Notes: generated by a model not told the origin, from the letters alone. Shown: positions 1 through 11,798, counted from the stretch's first letter. The stretch: DNA of 64,000 nt from Roseiarcus sp963772555 (GCA_963772555.1 CAVYXQ010000014.1:124001-188000); one strand, 5' to 3'. Numbers and translations: made by a program.

Positions 1-72
1 CGCGCCGCCGAGCGCGCCTTCGGCGACGGCTCCCTCTATACGATCGTGGTCGGCAAGCCCGAGGGATTCTGA
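1..72 (+). CDS. C-terminal fragment of an unidentified protein
   Basis: Only the last 23 codons are inside the window, read in frame from base 1 to a TGA at 70-72. The tail reads as an ordinary globular C-terminus (FGDGSLYTIVVGKPEGF). This is too short to assign a family; the beta-strand-like TIVVGKP stretch would suit the end of an enzyme domain but that is only an impression. The next gene (Sir2-like) is on the opposite strand, so the two genes converge. Confidence 0.5.
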   Translation, partial: RAAERAFGDGSLYTIVVGKPEGF

Positions 73-200
73 CCCTTCTCCCGTTCACTGGGACGGCGAG
101 GCTGCCGAGCAGACGGGAACATCCACGACTGTCACCCATGTATCCGGTCTGTCTGGTTCAGGGGCAGGGCGATCGAGGCTTTGGCGAACCAAGCCGCTTG

Positions 201-1010
201 TCACAAGAGAAACGCCAGCGCGGCCTCGCATGCCTCTTCGACCTTCAGCGCAACGAGGCCGTCGGCGCGGGTCCGGCCGAGGTTGACCGCGGCCATCGGC
301 TTTCCGACCGAGGCCGCCTTCTCGACGAAGCGGAAGCCGGAATAGACCATGAGCGACGAGCCGACGATCAGCATGGCGTCGGCCTGCTCCAGGTGTCGTG
401 CCGCCGCCTCGACCCGGTCGCGGGGAACGTTCTCGCCAAAAAACACCACGTCGGGCTTGAGCACGCCGCCGCAGGCGCGGCAGGCCGGAACGGCGAAAGA
501 GGAAAAGTCGGCGCTGTCGAGGTCGGCGTCGCCGTCCGGCGCATCCCCGGCGTCGAGATCGAGCCAGCCGGCGTTCAGCCGAGCGAGTTCCTCCTGCATG
601 TCGTCGCGCGCCGTTCGACGCTCGCAACCGAGGCAGCGGACGAGGTCGAGCCGCCCGTGCAGGTCGATCACCCGGGCGCTGCCGGCAGCCTGGTGCAGCC
701 GGTCGACGTTCTGGGTCAGAAGCAGCTCGCTCCGGCCCATCGCCTCGAGCCGGGCTAGCGCGCGATGGGCATCGTTCGGCTTTGCGCGGCGAAAGCGCCG
801 CCAGCCGATGAGGCTTCGGGCCCAGTAACGCCTTCGGGTCGCCTCCTCGTGGGTGAAGGCCTGATAAGTCACCGGCTGCTGCCGCTTCCATTGGCCGTCG
901 GCGTCGCGGTAATCGGGGATGCCGGAAGACGTGCTGCAGCCGGCGCCGGTCAGGATGAAGAGCCGCCCATGCCGGCCGACGAAGTCCTCGAGGCTCATGC
1001 GTTCCGTCAT
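201..1010 (-). CDS. Sir2-family NAD-dependent protein deacylase
   Basis: A 269-residue sirtuin that would remove acyl groups from lysines using NAD+ in the cytoplasm. The NAD-binding motifs GAGCSTSSGIPDYR (about residues 22-35) and TQNVDRLH are present, followed by the catalytic histidine in DLHGRL. The zinc site is complete, with CLGC and CRACGG pairs separated by an acidic insert of about 50 residues. KPDVVFFGE and GSSL complete the fold. The set resembles bacterial class II (SIRT4-like) sirtuins, whose activity is often lipoamidase or deacylase rather than simple deacetylase. The start at 1010 lacks a clear ribosome site; an in-frame ATG at 998, four bases after GGAA, is an alternative. 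Confidence 0.93.
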   Translation of the reverse strand: MTERMSLEDFVGRHGRLFILTGAGCSTSSGIPDYRDADGQWKRQQPVTYQAFTHEEATRRRYWARSLIGWRRFRRAKPNDAHRALARLEAMGRSELLLTQNVDRLHQAAGSARVIDLHGRLDLVRCLGCERRTARDDMQEELARLNAGWLDLDAGDAPDGDADLDSADFSSFAVPACRACGGVLKPDVVFFGENVPRDRVEAAARHLEQADAMLIVGSSLMVYSGFRFVEKAASVGKPMAAVNLGRTRADGLVALKVEEACEAALAFLL

Positions 1011-1307
1011 GGAAGGACGTTACCGCTCCTGCGCAGGTCGCTGCAAAGAGCCGCCACTACGGGCCTTTATACGGCGGGTCGCCGAGGACGGATCGAGGCT
1101 GAACAGAATCTGCCAGGCCGCCTTGTGCTGCTGCCGCGGAAAATCAAAATCACAGTTTCCCTGTGACAGTCCAGCCCGGCCCGGCAAGTCCCAGCATGCC
1201 GCGCATCCTCGCTGGCGAGGTCGACGACGAGCGCCCGATGGACCGCATTGCTGCCCATGGACGATGGCCGAACTCGTCGGCGGTCGGCGCAGCGCCGGAC
1301 CCGGATC

Positions 1308-2753
1308 TCACAGCAGGCGCTCCGCATCGGCCGACGCGAGCCCGCGCGATCGAACGGCGCCAGGCTCCCCGGCGGCGCTGATCCATGCCGCCAGATCCCG
1401 TTCCGCCCGCCCCGACAGCGCGCGCTTTCGCGCTGCGCCGCGTTCCGGACCGGGCAAGCGGCGACCCGCCGCGTCGGCGCGCGGCTCGACGATCGGCGGA
1501 AAGAGGCCGAAGTTGACATTCATCGGCTGGAAGGAGCGGGGTCCGGCGTCGATCGATACGATGTGGCCGCCGGTGATGTGATTGAGGAGGGCGCCGATCG
1601 CGGTCGCCGGCGGCGGGGGCGTGAGCGCCCGGCCGAGGCGCTCGGCGGCGGCGAGGCGCCCGGCGACGAGGCCGACCGCCGCGCTTTCGACATAGCCCTC
1701 GCAGCCGGTGATCTGGCCGGCGAAGCGCAGCCGCGGCTGAAGCCTGAGCCGCAACCGGCTGTCGAGGAGCCTCGGCGAATTCAGATATGTGTTGCGATGG
1801 ATGCCGCCGAGCCGGGCGAATTCCGCCCGCTCGAGGCCCGGGATCAGGCGAAAGATGCGGCCCTGTTCGCCGTATTTGAGTTTCGTCTGGAAGCCGACCA
1901 TGTTGAAGAGGCTGCCGAGCGCGTTGTCCTGCCTGAGTTGAACGACGGCGTAGAGCTTGACCTCGGGCGCATGCGCGTTGGTGAGGCCGAACGGCTTCAT
2001 CGGCCCATGTCGAAGCGTCTCGCGGCCGCGCTCGGCCATCACCTCGATCGGCAGGCAACCGTCGAAATAGGGCGTGCCCTCGAACTCGCGAAATTCTACC
2101 TTCTCCGCTGCGAGCAACGCGTCGATGAAGGCCTCGTACTGATCGCGGCTCATCGGGCAATTGACATAGGCCGCCGCATCGCCGCCCGGTCCCTCCTTGT
2201 CGTAGCGCGACTGCATCCAGGCGACGCCCATGTCGATCGAATCTCGGTGCACGATCGGCGCGATGGCGTCGAAGAAGGCGAGCGCGCCCTCGCCCGTCAG
2301 GTCGCCGATCGCCTCAGCCAGCGCCGGCGAAGTAAGCGGGCCGGTGGCGACGATCACGCTGTCCCAATCTTCCGGCGGCAGTCCGGCGATCTCGCCGCGC
2401 TCGAGGCGGATCAGCGGATGGGAAAGGACTGCCGTCTCGACCGCCTCGGAGAAGCCGTCGCGATCGACCGCAAGGGCGCCGCCGGCCGGCACCTGGTGCG
2501 CGTCGGCGCTGCGCATGACGATGGAACCCAACGCCCGCATCTCGCGGTGCAAAACGCCGACCGCGTTTGCGGAAGCGTCGTCGGAGCGGAAGGAATTCGA
2601 GCAGACGAGCTCGGCGAGGCGTCCGGTGCGGTGGACGGCCGTCGATGCGACCGGTCGCATCTCGTGCAGCACGACCGGCGCGCCGGCCTCGGCCGCCTGC
2701 CAGGCCGCTTCCGAGCCCGCCAGCCCCCCGCCGACGACGTGAATGGGACGCAT
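1308..2753 (-). CDS. trmFO: TrmFO, folate-dependent tRNA (uracil-54-C5)-methyltransferase
   Basis: A 481-residue flavoprotein that makes ribothymidine at position 54 of tRNA, using methylene-tetrahydrofolate as methyl donor and reduced FAD. The N-terminal dinucleotide-binding motif GGGLAGSEAAWQ begins at residue 8. The two cysteines typical of the family are in VCSNSF (near residue 51) and FDGCLPIE. C-terminal family motifs such as SLFNMVGFQTKL and GYVESAA are intact. The C-terminal 60 residues are arginine- and alanine-rich and diverge from the core. The gene is monocistronic; the IS1634-like element lies just upstream of its start, so its promoter region may have been altered by that insertion. 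Confidence 0.95.
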   Translation of the reverse strand: MRPIHVVGGGLAGSEAAWQAAEAGAPVVLHEMRPVASTAVHRTGRLAELVCSNSFRSDDASANAVGVLHREMRALGSIVMRSADAHQVPAGGALAVDRDGFSEAVETAVLSHPLIRLERGEIAGLPPEDWDSVIVATGPLTSPALAEAIGDLTGEGALAFFDAIAPIVHRDSIDMGVAWMQSRYDKEGPGGDAAAYVNCPMSRDQYEAFIDALLAAEKVEFREFEGTPYFDGCLPIEVMAERGRETLRHGPMKPFGLTNAHAPEVKLYAVVQLRQDNALGSLFNMVGFQTKLKYGEQGRIFRLIPGLERAEFARLGGIHRNTYLNSPRLLDSRLRLRLQPRLRFAGQITGCEGYVESAAVGLVAGRLAAAERLGRALTPPPPATAIGALLNHITGGHIVSIDAGPRSFQPMNVNFGLFPPIVEPRADAAGRRLPGPERGAARKRALSGRAERDLAAWISAAGEPGAVRSRGLASADAERLL

Positions 2754-2809
2754 GTCGGCTTCTCACAAAACTTGCGCGAAGCGTCAACCGGTCTCCGTCA
2801 TCAAACCCT

Positions 2810-4739
2810 ACTTGAACAGTAAACCGGCCCTCGCGCTTGCAAGGCATTGATATCCTTGAGGGCGGTGAGGTATTTTCTCAAAATGTGGTGCCACGTTTGC
2901 ACAGTTTTTGCGCTTGATATTTGGCGGCGAGTCGGATTCCGTGGTGCTCGATAGCGAGGGCCCATGTTCTTCCGCCTCAAGAAGTCCGGCGAACGCGGCT
3001 ACGTGCAGATCGTCGAGAACACGCGCGACGGCGCCGCCGTCCGCCAGAGGGTGATCGCCAATCTGGGCCGTGCCGACGCGTTGGCCGCCTCCGGCGCGCT
3101 CGCTTCGCTGATCGCCTCGGGCGCCAAGCTCACCGATCAGGTTCTGCTGATCAATGCGCTCGATGAGGACGCCCAAGGCGAGCTGTCGGTCGCCGCCAAG
3201 CGGATCGGCGGGCCGATGCTGTTCGGCAGAGTCTGGGAGCGGCTCGGCGTCGCCGACGTCCTGGCCGGCTTGCTGAAGGAGCGCGCGTTCGAGTTTCCGG
3301 TCGAGCGCGCCGTGTTCGTCGCCGCGCTGCATCGGCTATTCGTTTCGGGATCGGATCGCGACTGTTCGTCGTGGATGGAGGATTACGACATCCCTGGCGC
3401 CGAAGGGCTCGATCTGCATCACTTCTACCGCGCCATGGCCTGGCTCGGCGAGGAGGTGGAGGAGAAGCCCGACGGGGCGCTCGCGCCTCGCTGCGTCAAG
3501 GACCTGATCGAGGAGCGGTTGTTCGACCGCCGCCGCGATCTCTTCACCGACCTTTCCGTCGTATTCATGGACACCACCAGCCTCTCCTTCTACGGCCAGG
3601 GCGGCCAGACGCTCGGCGAGTACGGCTACTCCAAGGACTATCGCCCCGATTTGAAGCAGATGATCCTCGGCCTCGTCGTCGACGGCGACGGCCGGCCGAT
3701 CTGCACCGAGATGTGGCCGGGGAACACCGCCGACGTGACGTCGCTGTTGCCGGTGGTCGACCGCTTGCGGGAGCGCTTTTCCATCGGCCGGGTCTGCGTC
3801 GTCGCCGACCGTGGCATGATCTCGGCGGCGACCATCGCCGGACTCGAGGAGCGCAAGCTCGAATATATCCTCGGCGCGCGCGAGCGCTCCGACGCGATCG
3901 TGCGCAAGATCGTGCTCGAGAACGACGATCCTTTCGTCCCCCTGCTCATCGAGCGCAAGGCGGGAGAGACCCAGCTCTTCGTCAAGCAGGTCAAGATCGA
4001 AGGCGTCCGCTATGTCGTCTGCCGCAACGAGGCGGAGGCCGAGAACGACCGCAAGGACCGCGAAGCGATTGTCGCCGCGCTCGACGCGCAATTGAAGAAG
4101 GGCGACAAGGCGCTGATCGGCAACTCCGCCTATCGGCGCTATCTGCGCAAAGTCGCGGCCAAGGGCGCTCGCTCATTCGTGATCGACGTGGGCAAGCTCG
4201 CCGAAGAGGCGAGCTTTGACGGGATCTTCGTGCTGCGCACGAATGCGAAGGTGACCCCTCTGCAGGCAGTTTTGCGCTATCGCGATCTTCTCCTTGTCGA
4301 GGATCTTTTCCGTCGAACCAAGGCGATCATGCGCACGCGGCCGATCTTCCATTCCTCCGACGCCGCCATCCGCGGCCATGTCTTCTGCTCGTTCCTGGCG
4401 CTCGCGATGCAGAAGCATCTCGACGACCTCGCCCGCCAGGCCAGCCTCGCGCCGGAATGGAAAGACCTCTTGCGCGATCTCGATCGTCTACAACAGGTGC
4501 GCATCCATTACCGAGCCGCCGACTGGCTCGTGCGCACCGACGCCGCGCCAGATGTGACCAGGCTCTTCAAATGCGCCCATGTCGCCCTGCCGTCCCGCGC
4601 CCGGCAGGCCCGTCCGCCGCCGCCCCCGCCCAAACACGACCGAAAACGCCGCGGTCGCCCAAAGCGTAGTGCCACGCCAACTTGAATTTCGCCGGAACAC
4701 CAACATAATCAACCATTTGCAAAAATCAGGTGTTCAAGT
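2810..4739 (+). mobile_element. IS1634-like (IS4 superfamily) insertion sequence
   Basis: The element is defined by the intact transposase at 2964-4685. A perfect 9-base inverted pair, ACTTGAACA at 2810-2818 and TGTTCAAGT at 4731-4739, is the best candidate for its ends. A second, imperfect similarity near 2858-2890 and 4700-4730 (ATTTT, CAAA, TG blocks) lies inside these ends or could be the real ends. I could not find a convincing target-site duplication, so the boundaries are approximate. Confidence 0.5.
2964..4685 (+). CDS. IS1634-family DDE transposase
   Basis: A full-length 573-residue transposase. The start MFFRLKKSGERGY and the block ENTRDGAAVRQRVIANLGR are typical of IS1634-group proteins. 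The catalytic acidic residues are visible as FMDTTSLSFYG, VVADRGMIS and the glutamate in LLVEDLFRRTKAIM. The C-terminus is basic (RKRRGRPKRSATPT), as in relatives. There is no internal stop or frameshift, so the element could be active. It sits between trmFO and the DUF1127 gene and does not interrupt a recognisable gene. Confidence 0.93.
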   Translation: MFFRLKKSGERGYVQIVENTRDGAAVRQRVIANLGRADALAASGALASLIASGAKLTDQVLLINALDEDAQGELSVAAKRIGGPMLFGRVWERLGVADVLAGLLKERAFEFPVERAVFVAALHRLFVSGSDRDCSSWMEDYDIPGAEGLDLHHFYRAMAWLGEEVEEKPDGALAPRCVKDLIEERLFDRRRDLFTDLSVVFMDTTSLSFYGQGGQTLGEYGYSKDYRPDLKQMILGLVVDGDGRPICTEMWPGNTADVTSLLPVVDRLRERFSIGRVCVVADRGMISAATIAGLEERKLEYILGARERSDAIVRKIVLENDDPFVPLLIERKAGETQLFVKQVKIEGVRYVVCRNEAEAENDRKDREAIVAALDAQLKKGDKALIGNSAYRRYLRKVAAKGARSFVIDVGKLAEEASFDGIFVLRTNAKVTPLQAVLRYRDLLLVEDLFRRTKAIMRTRPIFHSSDAAIRGHVFCSFLALAMQKHLDDLARQASLAPEWKDLLRDLDRLQQVRIHYRAADWLVRTDAAPDVTRLFKCAHVALPSRARQARPPPPPPKHDRKRRGRPKRSATPT

Positions 4740-4746
4740 CGGGTCA

Positions 4747-4778
4747 AACAAAAAGCGGCCGCATCGGGCCGCCTTTTG
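4747..4778 (-). terminator. Rho-independent terminator for the DUF1127 gene
   Basis: The stem GCGGCC at 4755-4760 pairs with GGCCGC at 4767-4772 across a 6-base loop. On the minus strand it is followed by CTTTTTG, giving a hairpin plus U-tract about 50 bases beyond the stop codon of the small DUF1127 gene. On the plus strand a shorter T-run follows, so it may also stop transcription coming from the IS. Confidence 0.7.
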
Positions 4779-4826
4779 CGGCTCGCCACATCAGACGGCG
4801 AACCATCATGTCGAGCGCTGCCTTTG

Positions 4827-4991
4827 TCAGGCGGCCTTCATCACCGTGCGGCGGACAATGTCCTCGATTTCGCCGCGGCGGACGCCGATGTCTTCGAGCT
4901 CGCGGTCCGTGAGCTGCGATAACTCGCGAACCGCTTCGCGATAGCGCCGCCAGGTGGTGAGTTTTTCGGAAATGGTCTTCAGCGGGCTCAT
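4827..4991 (-). CDS. DUF1127 domain small protein
   Basis: A 54-residue basic protein starting MSPLKTISEKLTTWRRYREA. An AGGAGA ribosome site six bases upstream selects the ATG at 4991 over a start 13 codons earlier. The core LSQLTDRELEDIGVRRGEI is the hallmark of DUF1127 (YjiS-like), in which a helix-turn-helix-like hairpin follows an arginine-rich helix. Known small DUF1127 proteins in alphaproteobacteria affect phosphate/carbon metabolism and RNA turnover, but the role of this one is unknown. A clear terminator follows, so it is a single-gene transcript. Confidence 0.85.
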   Translation of the reverse strand: MSPLKTISEKLTTWRRYREAVRELSQLTDRELEDIGVRRGEIEDIVRRTVMKAA

Positions 4992-5554
4992 GCCTGTCTC
5001 CTGTGGCAAGATGGATTTCGTTTGTTGCATCGCAATATAGACTCTGCCTTTGCCGCAGGTAGGCCCCGGAAAGAAGACCAGCCATGCTTCAGGTGCATAT
5101 CGTTTTTAGCTAATTCTCAATGACTTTGGCCGCGGCCAGAACAGGGGAGCGGGTCCTTCGACTGCCTGCTTCCCCCTATCTCCGGTTACGGTCGAGAAAT
5201 TGATCAGTTTCAGCGCCTTGGATGATTAGGACTCGGGCATCGTCCTCTATCGACCGATTTTATGCATCCAGAGAGAATCGTGGCGCAATCGCATGGGCTT
5301 TTCGCTTTTAATCAAGTGTGTGTAGTTATGTGATTTGATCATGCTGCATTGCACCATTTCTCGCGGCCAGTTCGGGTTTGGGTCCGCGCCGGATCGCCTG
5401 GATGGCGGCTTGCCCGTGGGGAGGGCCGTATCGACAGGAGGCGTTTCCGCCATTTCGCTTCCCGGCCCGACCAATTACTATGGCGGCCAGCGCTTGATGT
5501 GGTCGGCGCAGGCGGCGAGGCCGCGAGCGGGGCCGAGCGGTAGGAGGCTGAAGA
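4992..5554. other. Intergenic region, 563 bases, no supported gene
   Basis: The region separates the divergent DUF1127 and small helical-protein genes. It has noticeably lower GC than its surroundings around 5270-5350 and presumably holds both promoters. A GGCCGCGGCC palindrome lies near 5130. Possible short reading frames have no ribosome site or recognisable motif. I see no tRNA or clear hairpin terminator. Confidence 0.4.
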
Positions 5555-5962
5555 ATGGACAATCTGATCGCCCGCGTCGCCAAGGCGGCGAATCTGTCTC
5601 CCGAAGCTGCGCGCAAAGCCGTCGCTTTGATCGCCGACTTCATCCAGCGCGAGGCCTCCGAAGACGGCGTCAAGGATTTGTTCGCCAAGGCGCCGGAGCT
5701 GCAGGCCATCATCGCCTCCAGCGCTCCAACCGGAGGCGAAGGCATGGGCTACGGATTGAAGGGCCTGATGGGCGTGGCGGCCGGCGCGATGGGGGGCGGC
5801 GGACTGATGGCGCTCGGCGGCCAATTGATGGGCCTCGGGCTCAGCATGGACCAGATTCAGACCGCGGGCCGCGAGGTCTTTGCCTACGCGCGGGAAGTTG
5901 CGGGCGATCAGACGGTCGGGGAGATCACCGCCTCGATTCCCGGCCTGTCGCAATTCATCTAA
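5555..5962 (+). CDS. Small helical protein, DUF2267/DUF2780-like, function unknown
   Basis: A 135-residue protein with a good ribosome site (AGGAGG about 10 bases upstream). The N-terminal half is alpha-helical and charged (ARVAKAANLSPEAARKAVAL), reminiscent of DUF2267/DUF2780-type proteins in which a nucleoid-protein-like helical start is followed by a glycine-rich segment. Residues about 65-92 are a glycine/methionine-rich run (GVAAGAMGGGGLMALGGQLM) that could insert in a membrane or pack as a hinge. The end returns to a charged helix. It is 14 bases upstream of mutA and may be co-transcribed with it, but I infer no functional link. The family assignment is tentative. Confidence 0.65.
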   Translation: MDNLIARVAKAANLSPEAARKAVALIADFIQREASEDGVKDLFAKAPELQAIIASSAPTGGEGMGYGLKGLMGVAAGAMGGGGLMALGGQLMGLGLSMDQIQTAGREVFAYAREVAGDQTVGEITASIPGLSQFI

Positions 5963-5976
5963 GCGGAGTTCCGGCG

Positions 5977-7823
5977 TTGGGCGCGGAGGCTGGCGTTTTT
6001 CCCCGTTGGGACGAGGCCGACTGGCGCAAGGCCGCCGCTGCGGCGCTGAAGGGCAAAAGCCTCGATACGCTGGCCTCGAGGACCGCCGACGGAATTGAGG
6101 TCGAGCCGCTTTATCCCCCGGCGGAAGGACCGCGCGCGCTCCGGGCGGAAGGCCCGTGGCGCGTCATGACGCGCCTCGATCACCCCGAGGCGGGCGAAGC
6201 GAACGCTCAGGCGCTCGAGGACGTGGCCGGCGGCGCCGACGGTCTGCAGGTGGTCTTCGCCGGCGCAATCGGCGCCTATGGGTTCGGGCTCAGGCGCTTC
6301 GATTCGGCGGCTTTGCATACGGCGTTCGACGGCGTGCGGTTCGACGGCGGGCTCAGGTTCGAACTCGATCTCGGGCGCGAGGCCCCCGAACAGGCGCAGA
6401 AGTTTGCAGGCCTGATAGACCGTTCCGGCGCTCGCGCCGCAGACTGCGCCATCGCTTTCGGTCTCGATCCATTCGCTCGGAGCGCGTTCGGTCCGTTCCC
6501 TGCGGACTGGTCCGCCCATGCGCAGCCCTGTCTCGACGCCGCGCTCTCGCTCCGGGCGGCGGGTTTCGCGGGGCCGCTCATGGTCGCCGACGCGCGGAGC
6601 GTGCACGCTGCCGGCGGCGCGCCAGGGCAGGAACTCGCTTTCGCGCTCGGGGCCGGCGTCAGCCTCATGCGCCTCTTCGAGGCGGCCGGCGTTCCCCTAG
6701 AGGAGGCGCGGCGACGGATTTCCTTCCGCCTCGCGGCGGATGCAGATGAATTCGTCACATTGTCGAAGTTTCGCGCGCTTCGTCTCACGTGGGCGCGGGT
6801 CGAGGAGGCGTGCGGTCTCGAGCCGGGCTTTGCCGAGGTCCATGCCGAAAGCGCGTGGCGTATGATGACCGCGCGCGATCCCTTCGTGAACGTGATGCGC
6901 AGCGCGATGGCCGCCTTTTCGGCGGGTCTTGGCGGGGCCGACAGCATCAGCGTGCTGCCGCATACGCTCGCGCTCGGCCTACCGGACAGTCTCGCGCGCC
7001 GGCTCGCGCGCAATCTCCAGCTCATTCTCTTACGCGAATCCAACCTCGGTTTCGTTGCCGACCCCGCCGCCGGCGCGGGCGGATTCGAGGCGCTGACCCG
7101 GGCGCTGGGCGCGAAGGCCTGGTCGCTCTTTCAGGAAGCGGAGGCGCAGGGCGGCCTGCCCGCAGTCCTAGCGAACGGCGCGTTGCAGCGTCAGGTTGCG
7201 GCGAGCGCCGCCGCGCTCAAGCGGGACGCCGCGCGGCTCAAGTCGCCGATCACTGGCGTCAGCGCCCATCCGGATCTGGCCGAACCCGCGGTCGAACTTG
7301 CGCCCGCAGCGCCGGCGCGCGAAACCCCGGCTGCCGCCGAGGGCGCGCTGCGCCCGTTTCGTCTGGCCGAACCGTTCGAAGCGCTACGCGACGCCGCAGA
7401 TGCGATGCTGGCGAGCGCAGGGTCGCGGCCAAAGGTCTATCTCGTCGCGCTTGGCCCCGAACCCTCGCATCGCCGCCGCGCGGCGTTCGTCCGCGATTGG
7501 CTCGAGGCGGGCGGGATCGAGCCGGTGTACGACGGCGAGGCGGCGACGCCCCAGGACGCGGTCCAGCGTATGAAGAGGAGCGGCGCGCCGCTCGCCTGTC
7601 TGTGCGGCGACGACGCTGCCTACGCGTCGGCGGGCAGGGACTTTGCCGCCGCGCTCAGGGCTTCCGGCGCCGGAGGCCTGCTCCTTGCGGGGAAGCCGGG
7701 AGAGGCCGGAGCGGACTTGCGCGCCGCTGGCGTCGACGTCTTCGTCTTCGCCGGCACGGATGCGGCGGAGACCTTGCGCGACCTCTATCATCGCATCGAT
7801 GCGGCTCAAGGGAGATCCGCGCC

Positions 7824-7827
<4 letters not shown>
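5977..7827 (+). CDS. mutA: Methylmalonyl-CoA mutase small (beta) subunit
   Basis: A 616-residue protein homologous to the catalytic TIM-barrel subunit of methylmalonyl-CoA mutase, but lacking a usable cobalamin-binding signature; in the heterodimeric enzyme this subunit is structural. Motifs include GVFPRWDEADWRKAAAAALK at the start and LARNLQLILLRESNLGFVADP in the barrel. The C-terminal domain keeps a Rossmann-like shape without the D-x-H-x-x-G motif. The start is taken as TTG at 5977, preceded by GCGGAG nine bases upstream, because the open frame upstream has no family similarity. The stop overlaps the mutB start by four bases (ATGA), implying translational coupling and equal stoichiometry. 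Confidence 0.92.
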
Positions 7828-9980
<2,153 letters not shown>

Positions 9981-10029
9981 GCGGCCCGCAACGATCCTTC
10001 TCGCAAGCCAAAGCGTCGCCCCAAGTCCT

Positions 10030-10077
10030 GATTTGGTGCACCGCATCGCGCTGACATTGTGGCGCCTGCACCAAATC
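10030..10077. repeat. Perfect 11-base inverted repeat downstream of mutB
   Basis: GATTTGGTGCA at 10030-10040 is exactly repeated in inverse as TGCACCAAATC at 10067-10077, leaving 26 bases between. There is no T-run after it on either strand, so it is not a classic terminator. It could be an operator for the following small gene, an mRNA-stabilising hairpin for mutAB, or a remnant of mobile DNA ends. Confidence 0.6.
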
Positions 10078-10165
10078 GAGACGAATGCCGCCCGCCGGAG
10101 ACGGCGCCGACCTTGCTGTTCCTCCTTCCGGGGTTGTCGCCGCCGGGAGAGGAAGATGTTTCGCC

Positions 10166-10390
10166 ATGGGCGTCTCAATCGCCGATATCGTCCGCCAGAC
10201 GATCCGCCATGCGCGGCGGATGTCGAGGGGCGGCCGTTATGAGTGGCCTACGGCGCGCGCCGCCCTCATCAGGATTCTGGCCGACCTCGAGGGACGATCG
10301 CGCGACGATCCGGCTCTCGAGCGCCTGCGGCGTTACATCGCGCTCGGCGACCGCGCCTTTCGCGGCAAGGATGAGACGGAATCTTGCTGA
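10166..10390 (+). CDS. Small hypothetical protein
   Basis: A 74-residue basic helical protein beginning MGVSIADIVRQTIRHARRM. GAGAGGAAG lies about ten bases upstream of the ATG. Its composition (regular arginine spacing, helix-like periodicity, natural stop) looks coding, unlike competing frames. I do not recognise a family. The region from its stop to the next gene (10391-10669) holds no supported gene. Confidence 0.45.
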   Translation: MGVSIADIVRQTIRHARRMSRGGRYEWPTARAALIRILADLEGRSRDDPALERLRRYIALGDRAFRGKDETESC

Positions 10391-10669
10391 GCGGCCACGG
10401 GGTCGCCGAACGCCGGACCTGCTCATCCGAGCGCTGCCGCTCGCGCTTGAAGCAAGGAGCGGGTTTCACGCTTCCGCGCTATCCCTTGACTCGCCGCTTC
10501 GGGTGCTGAACATTTCGCTCAGCCCGGCGACAGGGGCCGGCGCCACAATCGAGATTCCGCTGATTGTCGGAAGGCCAGTTGCGCTGGCGCTTCATCGGCG
10601 AAAGCACTGCGGACCGCGACGAGGCGTGCTGCTTCGCGCTTTGGCTACTAAGGGGGAGGGCCGGTCCGG

Positions 10670-11719
10670 ATGGCGACCACGAATGGGCGAGGCGCCCGGT
10701 CACGGAAGCTGAAGACCCGCAGAGGGGCGGAGCTGAACTTTACCGAACTCGGTTTCGGCGGTGCGCCGCTCGGCAATCTCTACCGGCCAATGACCGAAAA
10801 GGAAGCGCGGCTCATGCTCGAAGCCGTATGGGCCTCGGGCTCCCGCTATTTCGACACCGCGCCCCTGTATGGCCTTGGGCTTTCCGAGACCCGCCTGAAT
10901 GGATTCTTGCGGCCGAAGCTGCGCGATTCCTATTTGATTTCCACCAAGATCGGCCGCCTTCTCGAGCTTTGCAAACCGCACGAGCGGTCGCGACAGGGTG
11001 CCTTCTTCGAAAGCCCGTCGCGGCGCGAGCGCTACGACTATTCTTATGACGGCGTGATGCGCTCGCTTGAATTCTCGCTCGAACGGCTCGGCCTCGACGA
11101 GATCGACATCGTCTACGCTCACGACATCGACGTCACCACTCACGGCAGCAAGGAAGCAGCCGACGCGCGCTTCAGGGAATTCATGGACGGCGGATATCGC
11201 GCCCTCGATCGCTTGCGCGCCTCCGGAGCGATCAAGGCGATCGGCGCCGGCGTCAACGAATGGGAGGCCGCCGATGCGCTGGCGCGCAGCGGCGACTTCG
11301 ACATTTTCCTGCTTGCCGGACGCTACACGCTGCTCGAGCAGGACGCGTTGACCGCTTTCCTCCCCTACTGCGTCGAGAAAGGCATCGGCGTCGTCGTCGG
11401 GGGTCCCTTTAATTCGGGTATTCTCGCCACCGGGGTCAAGGCGGACGCCCACTACAATTATGGACCGGCGCCGGAGGATGTGAAGGAGCGGGTGCGGCGC
11501 ATCCAGCAGGTGTGCAAGGCCTTCAAGGTGAAGCTGCCGGAAGCGGCGCTGCGGTTTCCGCTCGGCCACCCCGCGGTCGTCAGCGTCGTCGCCGGCGCGC
11601 AACGCGCGAGCGAGGCCAAGCGCAACGCGGCGATGATGAACGCGAAGATTCCCGCCGCCCTCTGGCGGACGCTGAAGGCCGAGAAGCTGATGCGCGAGGA
11701 CGCCCCAGCGCCGCATTGA
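10670..11719 (+). CDS. Aldo/keto reductase (aldose dehydrogenase-like)
   Basis: A 349-residue NAD(P)-dependent oxidoreductase. The catalytic tetrad is visible: Asp and Tyr in FDTAPLYGLG, Lys in ISTKIGR and His in VYAHDIDV. The sequence around GFGGAPLGNLY and the length match the D-threo-aldose 1-dehydrogenase / pyridoxal 4-dehydrogenase branch rather than E. coli YajO-type reductases. The C-terminal cofactor motif is VVAGAQRASEAKRNAAMM. The substrate cannot be fixed from sequence. The gene ends 79 bases before the left end of the ISNCY element. Confidence 0.9.
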   Translation: MATTNGRGARSRKLKTRRGAELNFTELGFGGAPLGNLYRPMTEKEARLMLEAVWASGSRYFDTAPLYGLGLSETRLNGFLRPKLRDSYLISTKIGRLLELCKPHERSRQGAFFESPSRRERYDYSYDGVMRSLEFSLERLGLDEIDIVYAHDIDVTTHGSKEAADARFREFMDGGYRALDRLRASGAIKAIGAGVNEWEAADALARSGDFDIFLLAGRYTLLEQDALTAFLPYCVEKGIGVVVGGPFNSGILATGVKADAHYNYGPAPEDVKERVRRIQQVCKAFKVKLPEAALRFPLGHPAVVSVVAGAQRASEAKRNAAMMNAKIPAALWRTLKAEKLMREDAPAPH

Positions 11720-11798
11720 AGCGAGTCCGGCCTCTTGACGCCGCCGCGAGCCGGCGGCGCGCGTTCCTTGGACGCGCCCGCGCGACTAGACTATCTAG

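Noticed and set aside
1308..2822. Long plus-strand frame opposite trmFO
   Set aside because: It is the complementary-strand shadow of a well conserved gene and has no protein-like motifs.
5247..5474. 75-residue open frame on the minus strand between DUF1127 and the small helical protein
   Set aside because: It lacks a ribosome site, shows no recognisable motif and has composition unlike neighbouring genes.
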